Below are positions 52,598-62,068 of a DNA stretch of 64,000 nt, in pieces. A model generated the notes under the pieces. It was given only the letters and a program-made list of their open reading frames with translations. It was not told the DNA's origin and searched no databases. Position 1 is the stretch's first letter; every line of letters starts with the position of its first letter. The stretch spans positions 124,001-188,000 of the forward strand of contig NZ_NSFT01000007.1 of NCBI RefSeq assembly GCF_002294725.1. The letters run 5' to 3'. Source of the stretch: Mesorhizobium sp. WSM4313. Lineage in GTDB: Bacteria > Pseudomonadota > Alphaproteobacteria > Rhizobiales > Rhizobiaceae. The position numbers and the translations under genes were made by a program.

Positions 52598-54396
52598 GCG
52601 ATGTCCACTTCGACATAGCGAGCCTGCGCGCCGCCTATCGTGGAGGTGTCGGCGTTGGCGATGTGATCGCGGCGATCTATGCCCGCATCGAGGCTGCCGA
52701 CGATCCGGGCATCTTCATCCATCTCGCCTCCAAGGCGGATCTGCTTGCCGCGGCCGAAGCGCTCGGCCCGTTCGACCCGGTGGCAAAACCGCTGTGGGGC
52801 ATTCCCTTCGCCGTCAAGGACAACATCGACGTCGCCGGCATGCCGACGACGGCGGCCTGCGCGCAATACACCTACTGGCCCGACAAGGACGCCACCGTGG
52901 TGGCGCGGCTCAAGGTCGCCGGCGCGCTGGTCGTGGGCAAGACCAATCTCGACCAGTTCGCCACCGGCCTCGTTGGTGTGCGCACGCCCTGGCCGATCCC
53001 GCGCAACGCCATCGACGCGGAGCTGGTGCCGGGCGGCTCCTCGTCCGGGTCGGCGGTGGCGACAGCGCGCGGCATCGTCTCCTTCGCGCTTGGCACCGAC
53101 ACTGCCGGCTCCGGCCGCATCCCGGCCGGCCTCAACAACATCGTCGGGCTGAAGCCGACCGTCGGTGCGTTGTCGACAGGCGGCGTCGTTCCGGCCTGCC
53201 GCACGCTCGACTGCGTGTCGGTGTTCGCGCTGACCGTCGACGACGCTTATGCAGTGTTCTGCGTCGCGGCAGGGCGCGACACGGCCGATCCCTATTCGCG
53301 CGACATCGCCGTCCGGCCGCTCGCCGCGCGCCCGCCTGTGCCGAGCGTCGGCATCCCGGCAAAAGCCGACCGGAAATTCTTCGGCGATGCGGCGATGCAG
53401 GCCGGCTTCGAGGCCTCGCTTGCCATGCTGTCGCGGCTCGGCTGCCGGCTGGTTGAAATCCCGTTCGGCGATTTCTACGCCACCGCCAACCTCCTCTATG
53501 AGGGCGCCTGGGTGGCCGAGCGCTATGCTGCGATCCGCGATTTCATGGAAGCCAACGAAGCCGCCATGCATCCGGTGACGAGCAGAATCATCGGCGGCGC
53601 CAGGAAGTTGTCGGCGGCGGACGCCTTCCGCGGCCTCTATACCTTGCAGGCCTACCGGGCCAAGCTCGCCCCGCTCATCGCCTCGGTCGACCTATTCTGC
53701 GTGCCGACCGCGCCGACGCACTACACCACCGCCGCCGTGCTCGCCGATCCGGTCGAGACCAACAGCCGGCTCGGCACCTACACAAATTTCGTCAACCTGC
53801 TCGACATGTGCGGCATCGCCGTGCCGACCGGCACGCGCGACGACGGCCTGCCGATGAGCGTGACACTGCTTGCGGCCGCCGGACTGGACGGCCTTGTGGC
53901 GTCCATCGCGCGCGATCTCCATGCCGCGAGCGGTCTCACCCTCGGCGCGACCGGCTGGCGCCAGCCGAGCGTGCAGCCTGTCGGCGCGTCGGCCGAAGAC
54001 GGCACGATCGAATTGGTGGTGGTCGGCGCTCACCTCTCGGGAATGCCGCTCAATGGCCAGCTCAAGCAGGCCGGTGCCCGGTTCTGCCGGGCGACGAGGA
54101 CGGCTTCTTCATACAAGCTTTACCAGCTCGCCGGCCAGGCCACGCCCAAGCCCGGACTGGTCCGTGTGGAGAGCGGCGGCACTGCGATCGAGGTAGAGGT
54201 CTGGCGGATGCCTGCCGAGGCCTTCGGCCACTTCGTGGCCGCCATCCCGCCGCCGCTGGGCATTGGCAACATAGAGCTTGACGACGGCAGCAGCGCCAAA
54301 GGCTTCCTGGTGGAATCCGTGGGCTTGCTGGGCGCTTCCGACATCTCGTCATTCGGCGGCTGGCGCCGCTTTCTGTCTGATCGCGTTCCCGTTTGA
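52594..54396 (+). CDS. atzF: Allophanate hydrolase AtzF
   Basis: A 600-residue amidase-signature enzyme with a C-terminal allophanate-hydrolase domain, the AtzF length. The Lys-Ser-Ser triad is K75 (PFAVKDNIDVAG), S149 (GGSSSGS) and S173 (GTDTAGSGRIPAG), with spacing 74 and 24 as in AtzF. It splits allophanate (with its N-carboxyurea product) to ammonia and CO2. The last about 130 residues (LPLNGQLKQAGARF onwards) match the AtzF_C fold. The start overlaps the cupin stop by 4 bases, with GGGGGAG upstream. It completes the ureide operon. Confidence 0.92.
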   Translation: MSDVHFDIASLRAAYRGGVGVGDVIAAIYARIEAADDPGIFIHLASKADLLAAAEALGPFDPVAKPLWGIPFAVKDNIDVAGMPTTAACAQYTYWPDKDATVVARLKVAGALVVGKTNLDQFATGLVGVRTPWPIPRNAIDAELVPGGSSSGSAVATARGIVSFALGTDTAGSGRIPAGLNNIVGLKPTVGALSTGGVVPACRTLDCVSVFALTVDDAYAVFCVAAGRDTADPYSRDIAVRPLAARPPVPSVGIPAKADRKFFGDAAMQAGFEASLAMLSRLGCRLVEIPFGDFYATANLLYEGAWVAERYAAIRDFMEANEAAMHPVTSRIIGGARKLSAADAFRGLYTLQAYRAKLAPLIASVDLFCVPTAPTHYTTAAVLADPVETNSRLGTYTNFVNLLDMCGIAVPTGTRDDGLPMSVTLLAAAGLDGLVASIARDLHAASGLTLGATGWRQPSVQPVGASAEDGTIELVVVGAHLSGMPLNGQLKQAGARFCRATRTASSYKLYQLAGQATPKPGLVRVESGGTAIEVEVWRMPAEAFGHFVAAIPPPLGIGNIELDDGSSAKGFLVESVGLLGASDISSFGGWRRFLSDRVPV

Positions 54397-54481
54397 ATGT
54401 GTCCTCAACGGACTCCGCGAACTGCTTTGCATGGAATCAGTGCCGGGCACGTCCTTCGAACGATGACGAAGAGGGTGCCGC

Positions 54482-55345
54482 TCAACGATTGCTATTATGC
54501 GCTGCTGCCGACAGTCCCGAACCTGACGCGTGCTGATGCCAGACGTCGAGCACCGCGGCAACGATTGCTTCGGGCGCGTCTTCCTGGACGAGGTGCTTGG
54601 CGTTGGCGATAACCGTGAATGACGCGTTTGGAATACGCCTCGCGAGTTCCTCCCCATCCTTCAGCGGGATGAACTCGTCTTCAGCGCCCCACACGATCGT
54701 CACTGGGCAGCGAATCTCGCCATAGCGCCATTCGACCTCTTCGCTGTATTTGTCGTCCATTTGAGCGATCTGGCGCCAGAACGCCTTCTGCCCCTCTTCC
54801 TCAAGCCAGGGATCGAGATAGAGCCGCATCTCCTCCTCAGCCAAAGTGCGCTTGACCGCCGCGCTGATGTACGCGCGCAGCATGGCCTCATGGATATAGG
54901 CGGGCAGTCTGGCGAACACCTCTCCATGCGCTTTCGCCGCTTGCACCAGCGCTGAACCCTGCGGGCTGATCGCGACCGGGTCGATCAATATGAGGCTGCG
55001 GTAGTCGACACCGTCAAGCAAATGCGCACGCAGCGCCACCGAGCCACCGAAGTCATGCGCCACGATATCGGGCTGCTCGGCACCCCAATGGTTTACGAGT
55101 GCCGCGAACAGGCTGTTCTGAGTGCCGTGCAGGACGTCGCCCTCGGGCTTGGTCGAGCGTCCATAGCCGAGCATGTCGTAGTAGAAGACCCGTCGATGCC
55201 GCGCGAGCCATGGCACGATCCGCCGCCATTCGAGCGAAGAGAATGGCGAGCCATGCATGACGACCGCGGGCGGCCCTTCGCCAATGACGCCCCAGGCGAT
55301 CTCATCACCGTTGAAGTCGAACCGCTCGGGCAACTGCCAATCCAT
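54482..55345 (-). CDS. Alpha/beta hydrolase, haloalkane-dehalogenase-like
   Basis: A 287-residue alpha/beta hydrolase. HGSPFSSLEW near residue 31 is the oxyanion-hole segment, the nucleophile is Asp98 in AHDFGGSVA (so dehalogenase or epoxide-hydrolase type, not serine esterase), the acid lies near WGAEDEFIP and the His is in ANAKHLVQEDAPE. Substrate unknown; haloalkane dehalogenase, fluoroacetate dehalogenase and epoxide hydrolase are all possible. It is convergent with atzF. Confidence 0.85.
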   Translation of the reverse strand: MDWQLPERFDFNGDEIAWGVIGEGPPAVVMHGSPFSSLEWRRIVPWLARHRRVFYYDMLGYGRSTKPEGDVLHGTQNSLFAALVNHWGAEQPDIVAHDFGGSVALRAHLLDGVDYRSLILIDPVAISPQGSALVQAAKAHGEVFARLPAYIHEAMLRAYISAAVKRTLAEEEMRLYLDPWLEEEGQKAFWRQIAQMDDKYSEEVEWRYGEIRCPVTIVWGAEDEFIPLKDGEELARRIPNASFTVIANAKHLVQEDAPEAIVAAVLDVWHQHASGSGLSAAAHNSNR

Positions 55346-55575
55346 GGCTTTTCTCCTGATCAGATTTCCACTGGGATCGAAATCACTCGTGCTAGCCAGG
55401 TAGAATCCGGATTACGGCCGTGAACAACGAATGCACGCAGCGCATTCCCCAGCCCGTGCCCGACTGGCACCTTAAGACAGCATCTGCAGCATCCGGCGGC
55501 CATGCATGGCAAATGACCGATGCCATTCACAGGCCGGTGAAATGATCCCGGGACCAGTGATCCAAGCCCCGACTG

Positions 55576-55764
55576 TCAGACGCTCGACGCCGATCTGTCC
55601 GAAATCAGATGGCGCAAGAACCATTGAGCTGCGAGATCCGCGACTTCGTCCAGGGCGCCGGGAGGCAGCGCCAATACGATGACGTCGTCGCGCCCGACAA
55701 AGCGAACGAGTTCCCTGGCCAGTCGCCGTCCGGCCTCGCGGCGATCTGTAAAGATGGCAGCCAT
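55576..55764 (-). pseudogene. N-terminal fragment of a phosphoribosyltransferase-like gene
   Basis: The minus strand encodes about 62 residues beginning MAAIFTDRREAGRRLARELVR, which match the start of small phosphoribosyltransferase-like proteins, and DDVIVLALPPG is a variant of the usual ALPRGG. The frame ends after LRHLISD with no PRPP-binding loop, so it looks like a truncated remnant. No ribosome binding site is evident. Weak but specific similarity. Confidence 0.5.
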
Positions 55765-56008
55765 GACCTTCGATCCGCGTGCATCTGTTTTCCCGGTGGA
55801 TATTCTTTCAGCCTGCGGCCACTCTCGTGGGATGGGCTGCGGCACCGGTATCATTTTGGAACTCGCTGGCTGTCTCGACGTTCCAAGAATAGTTTCGATC
55901 GCGAGGGAGGCGCGTTGGCGCGGATCGAGCAGACCGCGATCCTGTGATCTCGCAATGCGCAGCAGGAGGCGGGTGTGGCGCCTCAGCAATCAGAGAGAGG
56001 AACATCCC

Positions 56009-56437
56009 ATGCAAGTTCAGGAGATCATGTGCCGTCGGACCGAACTGGTCGGCCCGAACACGACGATCAGGGATGCCGCCCGGAAAATGCGGGCCGACAA
56101 TCTCGGCGCCCTTCCGGTCGGCGAGAATGACAGGCTGGTCGGCATGGTGACAGACCGCGACATTGTGATGCGCGGCGTCGCCGAGGAGCGCTCAGCCGGC
56201 AACACGACCGTTCGCGAGGTCATGTCAGAGCATGTCCATTGGTGCTTCGATGACGCCGACATCACCGATGCGGCGAAGATCATGGCCAAGCATCAGGTGC
56301 GTCGTCTTCCGGTGATCAACCGCGACAAGCGTCTCGTCGGCGTCATTGCTCTGGCTGACCTCGGGCGGACCGATGAGGAAGCCGCCAAGATCGCCCTCGA
56401 AGGCATTTCCGAGGCGACGGACGATCCTCGTCGCTAG
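56009..56437 (+). CDS. CBS-domain pair protein
   Basis: A 142-residue protein of two CBS domains (residues about 5-60 with RLVGMVTDRDIVMRG, and 70-125 with VRRLPVINRDKRLVGVIALADL). CBS pairs bind adenosine nucleotides or other ligands and regulate partners; stand-alone ones are often stress-linked in rhizobia. The ATG at 56009 has AGAGAGG upstream. No partner is adjacent. Confidence 0.88.
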   Translation: MQVQEIMCRRTELVGPNTTIRDAARKMRADNLGALPVGENDRLVGMVTDRDIVMRGVAEERSAGNTTVREVMSEHVHWCFDDADITDAAKIMAKHQVRRLPVINRDKRLVGVIALADLGRTDEEAAKIALEGISEATDDPRR

Positions 56438-56542
56438 AGCAATTCCAGGAAAAGTGCGTAGCGGTTTTCCGTCCGCAATTGCGTAAAAACAAAACTTAGA
56501 GCGGTTGGCGATTCCGTGAAACGCTGAACCGCTCTAAACGCT
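56436..56542. repeat. Dispersed repeat (agagcaattccagg type) with dyad
   Basis: AGAGCAATTCCAGGAAAAG at 56436 starts a unit that resembles a common dispersed element of rhizobial intergenic DNA (assigned from memory of the family, not from a search). It continues to the dyad AGAGCGGTT (56498-56506) / AACCGCTCT (56527-56535). It begins at the CBS gene stop and may act as its terminator. The remaining bases up to 56787 show no gene apart from the ribosome binding site of the next one. Confidence 0.65.
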
Positions 56543-56787
56543 CGCCTGAGCGGTTGCTGCCATGCGTTCTCCTCCGTCGGGGCTGAACGTCCCCTGCTCA
56601 GGCAGCCTTCAGTTGGCCACTATCGCGCTTTGACGTCTATGCGGCGTGTCTTGTCCTTTGCAGCGGGATTCTTCGGAAGCTCGACAGCCGACAAGAATGC
56701 GCGTCGGGACATGCCATGGCGGAACAACGGGCCGGCACGCCTGTTTGGTCAATCCACCTAGTCGGATTTGAACGGAAGGAGATTTCG

Positions 56788-57225
56788 ATGAACGCCACCG
56801 GACTCGACGTATTCGACAAGACACTGCAGACCACAAACATCTGGCTCGACGAGATCATGGACGAGATTGGACCGGATCGGCAGGTCGCCTGGCACGTTCT
56901 CGGAGCGGTGCTGCACGCCCTGCGCGACCGTATCCAGCCGGATCTTGCAGCCCACCTCGGCTCGCAATTGCCGATTCTGGTTCGTGGCGCCTTCTATGAC
57001 CGATATCAGCCCTCCAAAGCTCCCGAGAAGGTGCGGTCGCTCGACGAGTTTCTGGCCAAGATCAAGGCGGAGCTTGAGCTCATCCGTCCGCTCGATTCCG
57101 AGGATGCATTCAGGGCCGTGTCCAAGGTGCTTGCCCATCATGTCGAAGAAGGACAGATGCACAAGGTCTGGGACTCCCTGCCAGGAGAGATCAGACGGGT
57201 CGCCGAAGCTCAGCAAGCGGCGTGA
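56788..57225 (+). CDS. DUF2267 protein
   Basis: A 145-residue acidic, helical protein of the DUF2267 family (MDEIGPDRQVAWHVLGAVLHALRDRIQPDLAAHLGSQLPILVRGAFYDRYQP is the signature region). No function is established; the family often sits with CBS, UspA and other stress genes. The ATG at 56788 has AAGGAG 8 bases upstream, and an open frame upstream to 56716 is not similar to the family. Confidence 0.85.
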   Translation: MNATGLDVFDKTLQTTNIWLDEIMDEIGPDRQVAWHVLGAVLHALRDRIQPDLAAHLGSQLPILVRGAFYDRYQPSKAPEKVRSLDEFLAKIKAELELIRPLDSEDAFRAVSKVLAHHVEEGQMHKVWDSLPGEIRRVAEAQQAA

Positions 57226-57273
57226 ACGGCGCCGGCGCGGGTTTCTCGGTCGCAATCTCCTGGGGAAATAGCA

Positions 57274-57744
57274 ATGCCACTCACCCTTATCAGCCCGGCG
57301 TTCCCGGCAGGCGGAAAAATTCCCGAAAAGTACGCGCGCGACGGCCAGAACGTCTCGCCGCCGCTGAAGTGGTCCGGTGTTCCTGACGGGACCAAGAGCC
57401 TTGTTCTAGTCGTGCAGGATCCCGATGCGCCAAGCGGGACGTTCGGGCACTGGGCGGTCTTCAATATCCCGCCGGATGCCGGCGGACTTGCCGAAGCCGA
57501 AGATGGCAAGCCCGGTCCGTCGGCACTCAGGCAAGGCACCAACGATTTCGGCAATGCCAATTACGATGGTCCGCAGCCGCCTGCCGGGCATGGCGTCCAC
57601 CATTACCACTTTCGGCTGGCCGCGCTCGATGTACCGAGCCTCGGCGTACCGGGACAGGCGGGCGTGCATCAGGTCTGGAAGCAAGCCCAGAAACACGCAT
57701 TGCAGGAGACGGAGTTGGTCGGAACCTACGAACGGCCAGCATGA
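57274..57744 (+). CDS. YbhB/YbcL-type phosphatidylethanolamine-binding-like protein
   Basis: A 156-residue PEBP-family protein. FPAGGKIPEKYARDGQNVSPPLKWSGVPDGTKSLVLVVQDPDAP contains the conserved DPDAP and GHWAVFNIP motifs, and HHYHFRLAALD the ligand-pocket HYHF. Bacterial YbhB proteins have no clear role; they bind small anions. It begins 49 bases after the DUF2267 gene and may be co-transcribed. Confidence 0.9.
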   Translation: MPLTLISPAFPAGGKIPEKYARDGQNVSPPLKWSGVPDGTKSLVLVVQDPDAPSGTFGHWAVFNIPPDAGGLAEAEDGKPGPSALRQGTNDFGNANYDGPQPPAGHGVHHYHFRLAALDVPSLGVPGQAGVHQVWKQAQKHALQETELVGTYERPA

Positions 57745-57783
57745 GGTCGGCGGCATTGGTCGCCGCCTTCACAGCTGCCGCTT

Positions 57784-59259
57784 TCACAATGCAATCTGGG
57801 CAAGCGGTTTTCGGGCGGGGCCGTGGATGACCGAGCCGTCGGCGGCAAAGATCGAGCCGTGGCAGGGACAATCCCAGGTGCGGTCGGCATTATTCCAGGA
57901 TACGGTGCAGCCTTTGTGGGTGCAGGTCGCCGAAACCGCCTGGAGTGCTCCTTCGGTGTCTCTCCACGCCGCAATCTTTTCGTCTCCCCTGACGATCACG
58001 CCACCCATGCCAGGCGCAATATCGTGCGTGCTCGAGACGATCGATTGACTGCGGCCATTCTTGTGGAAGTCCTCGGGATAGGGCCGCGCCGGGTCGTAGA
58101 GTTTTTGCCATCGGCTTGGGCGGCCGCAGATCAGGTCGGCGATCATGGTGCCCGCGACCGTTCCGTTGGTGATGCCCCAGGCGTTGAAACCCATGGCAAT
58201 GTGGAAGCCGGCCGCCTTGGTGGGATCGGGTTCGCCGGCGTATGGGATCCTGTCGGCCGTGTCATAGTCCTCATTGCACCAGCGCCACGCAACGTCACCG
58301 ATGGGAAGGTTCTTTCTCGCCCATTTTTCCAGTTCGATGAACCGCTTCGCCACGTCGCCATCCCAGCCGGTGTTGAATTTGGGGCCGAGCGCGACCAGCA
58401 GTGGACCTTCGGCGTCACGGCCCGTGCGGATGGAATGCGTCGGATCGTCGATGCCGATGAACATGCCGTCGACAGGGCGGGGATCATCGATCCGAAAGGC
58501 CATGGCGGTGTGGCAGCGCGGTTGCGTCCGGTTCGCCATGCCGACGGGACTCTTCACCGTCATGTTGGTGGCGACAACGACGTCCCCGGCATCAACGGCG
58601 CCGCCATCGGTGACGACGCGCCAGCGGCTTGCCTCGTCGATCGAGGTGGCGCGGCTGTTTTCGAAGATACGACCACCATGGGCTGTCACCGCTGCCGCCA
58701 AACCAATCAGATACATCGTTGGATTGAACTGCGCCTGGTCGGGGAACCGCAATGCTGCGGTCGTTTCGAAAGGCAGCGGCGCGCGATCGAGGAGATCGGC
58801 CTCCAGCCCGACCTGGCGCGCGGCCTCCGCCTCGGCCACGACCTCCGCGCGCCGGCTTTCACTGCACGTGTAGGTATAGGTGTCCTTGCTCTCGAGATCG
58901 CAGGCGATCGCGTAGTTGTTGATCCAATCGCGGATTTGTTGGGCGCCAGCGGAATTCGCGTCGGCGTAGTCCTGGGCCAACTCCAGGCCGATAGTGTCGA
59001 TGAGATGACGATAGATCAGGGCATGCTGCGTGGTGATCTTGGCCGTCGAGCGGCCGGTGACCTGGCCGCCTGTCCGCAGGCCTTCGAGGACGACCACCGA
59101 TCGGCCCGCCTCGCAAAGGCGAAGCGCCGTCGTCAGGCCGACAATTCCAGCCCCCACGACAACGGCGTCCGCACGGAGCGAACCTTCGAGCCGGGGAAAG
59201 TTGGTGGCGGTGGCTGCCGCAACCCAACAGCTTCCCGGTTTTCCCAAGAGAATGGCCAT
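57784..59259 (-). CDS. FAD-dependent oxidoreductase with C-terminal Rieske domain
   Basis: A 491-residue protein. Residues about 30-390 form a DAO-type FAD domain (ADAVVVGAGIVGLTTALRLCEAGRSVVVLE; AMGFNAWGITNG near 370). Residues about 415-490 form a Rieske [2Fe-2S] domain with CTHKGC and CPCHGS. Such fusions are found in many bacteria next to stress or osmolyte genes; the substrate is unknown. The ATG at 59259 is chosen; the frame is open far upstream without similarity. Its start overlaps the end of the next upstream gene by 127 bases. Confidence 0.87.
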   Translation of the reverse strand: MAILLGKPGSCWVAAATATNFPRLEGSLRADAVVVGAGIVGLTTALRLCEAGRSVVVLEGLRTGGQVTGRSTAKITTQHALIYRHLIDTIGLELAQDYADANSAGAQQIRDWINNYAIACDLESKDTYTYTCSESRRAEVVAEAEAARQVGLEADLLDRAPLPFETTAALRFPDQAQFNPTMYLIGLAAAVTAHGGRIFENSRATSIDEASRWRVVTDGGAVDAGDVVVATNMTVKSPVGMANRTQPRCHTAMAFRIDDPRPVDGMFIGIDDPTHSIRTGRDAEGPLLVALGPKFNTGWDGDVAKRFIELEKWARKNLPIGDVAWRWCNEDYDTADRIPYAGEPDPTKAAGFHIAMGFNAWGITNGTVAGTMIADLICGRPSRWQKLYDPARPYPEDFHKNGRSQSIVSSTHDIAPGMGGVIVRGDEKIAAWRDTEGALQAVSATCTHKGCTVSWNNADRTWDCPCHGSIFAADGSVIHGPARKPLAQIAL

Positions 59260-60248
59260 TTCAACCGTGTCCCTTGTCTCGATGCGCTTCCATCGACAAC
59301 CGGGCCGGCGGAGGAACGTTCCCGGGGTTCGTCGCTTTCGGTCGATCGCCCGCCACCCCTGGCCAGAAAAGCGCCGGGAAGGTGCGAGGTGCAGGCCATC
59401 ACCCAAGTGATCGCCTCGCGGTCGTATTCGTCGCCTGAGCGCCAGTCCTCGAAGAAGGCGTTCAGCCTGTCGACACGCCCCGGCCAGATACCGGCGGCCT
59501 GCAGGCCGAGTGAAACGCCGTAATTGGTGAAGGCGAACTTGGTATCGCCCAGCCATGGGGCGCGGCTGAAATAGCCGGGCGGGTCGACCCACATCGTTTC
59601 CAGAGTTCGCAGCGAACGCCTCGTCTGCGCCTCTGCCCACGGCTCGTCGGGAAAGAAATGGGCGAGCCACAGCATCATGCCCAGGCCGAGGTCCTGCTCG
59701 ATGTCGAGGGTGCGCCAATCCCGCTCCATCAGGTCGCGCATTTGCGCGATCTCGACCGCCAGCGCGTCCTCACCGAGCATCCGGTAAGAGACGTAGCCGT
59801 CATAGGCATCCATGCTGCCGAGACCGTAGCCAGGATATGGGCTGCTCAGATCCTCCTGCATCTTCCAGATCACGCCGCGGCCGGGGATCACAAAGGCTGG
59901 GTGAATGTCACGCGCCAGCGCAATGCCCCGCTTGCGGTATTCCGGCTTCAGATCGCCCAGACGCGCCAAGGCGAACAGCCACATCGCCAGATAATGGAAA
60001 TACTGGCCATCGCGATCCGCCGCCTCGCCGATCCTCAATCCGCGCCGGCGGCCGAGCACACGCTCGACATCGGCCACCAGCCGGTCGGCCGCGCCCAGCC
60101 AGCGCTCTTCGCCAGTTTCTGTGTAGAGCGAGACATAGATCACGACGCCGAATGCATCGGTCCAAAGATACCGCAAGCCGTTGGGCCAGATGCCTTCGGC
60201 GCGCAGCCAATCGAGTTTTCGCAGGACATAGTCGACGTCATGCAACAT
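59133..60248 (-). CDS. Uncharacterised alpha-helical (glycosidase-like barrel) protein, possibly extended at its 3' end
   Basis: A 371-residue protein I do not recognise by name. Residues 1-300 show repeated helices with aromatic/acidic pockets (DAFGVVIYVSLYTETGEERWLGAADRL, DGQYFHYLAMWLFALARLGD, SMDAYDGYVSYRMLGEDALAVEIAQMRDLMERDW), which suggest an (alpha/alpha)6-barrel hydrolase or epimerase. The last about 75 residues are low in complexity and basic (RGGGRSTESDEPRERSS) and their coding overlaps the FAD gene by 127 bases. This may mean a lost stop or frameshift near 59370. The start at 60248 has no obvious strong ribosome binding site. Confidence 0.6.
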   Translation of the reverse strand: MLHDVDYVLRKLDWLRAEGIWPNGLRYLWTDAFGVVIYVSLYTETGEERWLGAADRLVADVERVLGRRRGLRIGEAADRDGQYFHYLAMWLFALARLGDLKPEYRKRGIALARDIHPAFVIPGRGVIWKMQEDLSSPYPGYGLGSMDAYDGYVSYRMLGEDALAVEIAQMRDLMERDWRTLDIEQDLGLGMMLWLAHFFPDEPWAEAQTRRSLRTLETMWVDPPGYFSRAPWLGDTKFAFTNYGVSLGLQAAGIWPGRVDRLNAFFEDWRSGDEYDREAITWVMACTSHLPGAFLARGGGRSTESDEPRERSSAGPVVDGSASRQGTRLKWPFSWENREAVGLRQPPPPTFPGSKVRSVRTPLSWGLELSA

Positions 60249-60642
60249 TTAGCCAAAGCCCTAAAACTGGCGGAACTGGCCGGTATTCGGCACCGCGCGA
60301 CTGCGAGCATGCCGAATTTCGAGCTCTCCTCGGTCCGTTGATCTGGCCAGATATCGCGAAACGATCTGATCGGCGGCGGGTTCCTTGGCCGCTTTGCCCG
60401 GCGCGACCGGATATCCTCGTCCTGATCACGAGTTTCGGGTCCAGGCACTCATAGCGGGATGTGCGAGGTTGCCAGGCGTTTCGGGCGTTTCGCTCGGGGA
60501 GGCAAAGTTGCGACGCCGCCAAATCCGAATTGAGGCTGGCGAAGCCGCAGCCGAGCGCGGTTCTCAGCGCTTACGCCGCTCAACCCCGAACGACTTCAGC
60601 TAAGCAAGCCTAGTGCTAACTACCTGTTATGCAATGAGAAAT
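60249..60642. other. Gene-free stretch between the helical-protein gene and tRNA-Arg
   Basis: No convincing gene, tRNA, repeat or terminator was seen here; open frames on either strand lack ribosome binding sites and similarity. It lies 3' of the tRNA and upstream of the helical-protein gene, so a promoter for that gene is expected near 60250-60350, but none is clear. Confidence 0.5.
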
Positions 60643-60719
<77 letters not shown>

Positions 60720-60967
60720 TTCCCGGGAAAACGAACCGGCCGGTGAGCCGGCCAGCCACGGCTTCATAGCGGAAGCGGGGCTAGGCATCAACGGCCAATT
60801 GGCGATTGTGCGGCGGCCTGAGACGGGTTGATTGTTTCACCGATAGCTATCGGACATGGCGCTCCCTCGACATCGCGGCTTCGCCGAGCCCACCGTTTCG
60901 GAGCAAGCCGCGGGTCTCGCCGCCCTTCGGACCTGCCGTTTTGTCGAGGGACCCAAGCTTCTGGGTC

Positions 60968-61909
60968 TCACCCCTCCGCCTCCACCTTCGCCACCCTCCT
61001 TCTCACCGCCCTTGTCGCCCGCTTCTGCTTCTTAGCCCCCGCCAGCTCGTGCATCGCATCCAGCTGCATCTGCTGCATTTCGGCCAGCCGCTGCCATTGG
61101 CGCGAGATCAAATAGTCGAGCTTTTCGTGCAGGTGGCGCACCTCGAGCTCGGCTTTCAGGTTCACCCGGTAGTCGTTGAAGGAGCGCAGCCGGTCTTTGG
61201 CTTCCTGCCGCTTCTGGCTCATCATGATCACCGGCGCCTGGATGGCGGCGATGCAGGAGAGCAGAAGGTTGAGCAGGATGAACGGATAGGGATCGAAGGC
61301 GTGCGCCAGGCCGGCGATCAGGTTGACGCCGATCCAGACCAGAAGCACGGTGCCGAACGAGATCAGGAACCACCAGCTGCCGCCGAACTCGGCCATCGTG
61401 TCGGAGACGCGGTCGGCGAAGGAGCGGTGCTCCTCGAACTCCTCTTCCGAGTTCTCCGAGATCGTGTCTTGTCTCGCGATCGATTCAACCACCTGGCGGT
61501 CGAGCTCGGAGAATTCGCCGTGCTCCTGCTGCAGCAACTCCTCCATGTAGCGCATGCGGTAGCGGCCGAGCTCCTCGCGGCTGATGCGGGCGCCGCGCGG
61601 CAGGTCGGGATGGTCGGAGCGGATGCGGTCGGCGAGGCTGGGCCTGAGGTCGTCGATGCGCACCAGGTCGCGCTTGCGGAATTTCCGGCCGCTGATCGCC
61701 GAGGGTTTTTTCTTCGGCTTGATCCTGGCGGCGCCCGGAACATGCGGTTCGGCGTGCGGCTCGGAATCCGGCACTTCCGGCGCTTCGAGGATCTCGTCGG
61801 CTCCGTGCTGGGCATCCTCCAACACGGTTTCCGCCTCGAGATATTCGCCGGCGACGTCGTTCTCGTTGTCCGCCTGCTTCTGCGCGGATGCCTTCGGGTC
61901 GCCTGCCAT
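60968..61909 (-). CDS. DUF1003 membrane protein
   Basis: A 313-residue protein. The acidic N-terminal about 140 residues include DLPRGARISREELGRYRMRYMEELLQQEHGEFSELDRQVVES. The DUF1003 membrane core (SWWFLISFGTVLLVWIGVNLIAG and FDPYPFILLNLLLSCIAAIQAPVIMMSQKRQEAKDR, about 185-240) and a C-terminal helical basic tail follow. Function unknown, though often stress-related. The ATG at 61909 is chosen; the upstream open frame runs into repeats. Confidence 0.85.
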   Translation of the reverse strand: MAGDPKASAQKQADNENDVAGEYLEAETVLEDAQHGADEILEAPEVPDSEPHAEPHVPGAARIKPKKKPSAISGRKFRKRDLVRIDDLRPSLADRIRSDHPDLPRGARISREELGRYRMRYMEELLQQEHGEFSELDRQVVESIARQDTISENSEEEFEEHRSFADRVSDTMAEFGGSWWFLISFGTVLLVWIGVNLIAGLAHAFDPYPFILLNLLLSCIAAIQAPVIMMSQKRQEAKDRLRSFNDYRVNLKAELEVRHLHEKLDYLISRQWQRLAEMQQMQLDAMHELAGAKKQKRATRAVRRRVAKVEAEG

Positions 61910-62068
61910 GCTCGGTGCTCCTGTTCGAGGCTTTGCGATACGATACGCCAAGCCGGCGGCATATCCATGGTCAGTGTGAAAAGTGTGTGACGGAACAAGT
62001 TCTTGTGATTGGGCGGGCGTTGCTTTCTCCGCCGACCTTCGCGCTGCAATCGCACCTGGCGGCGCAGC

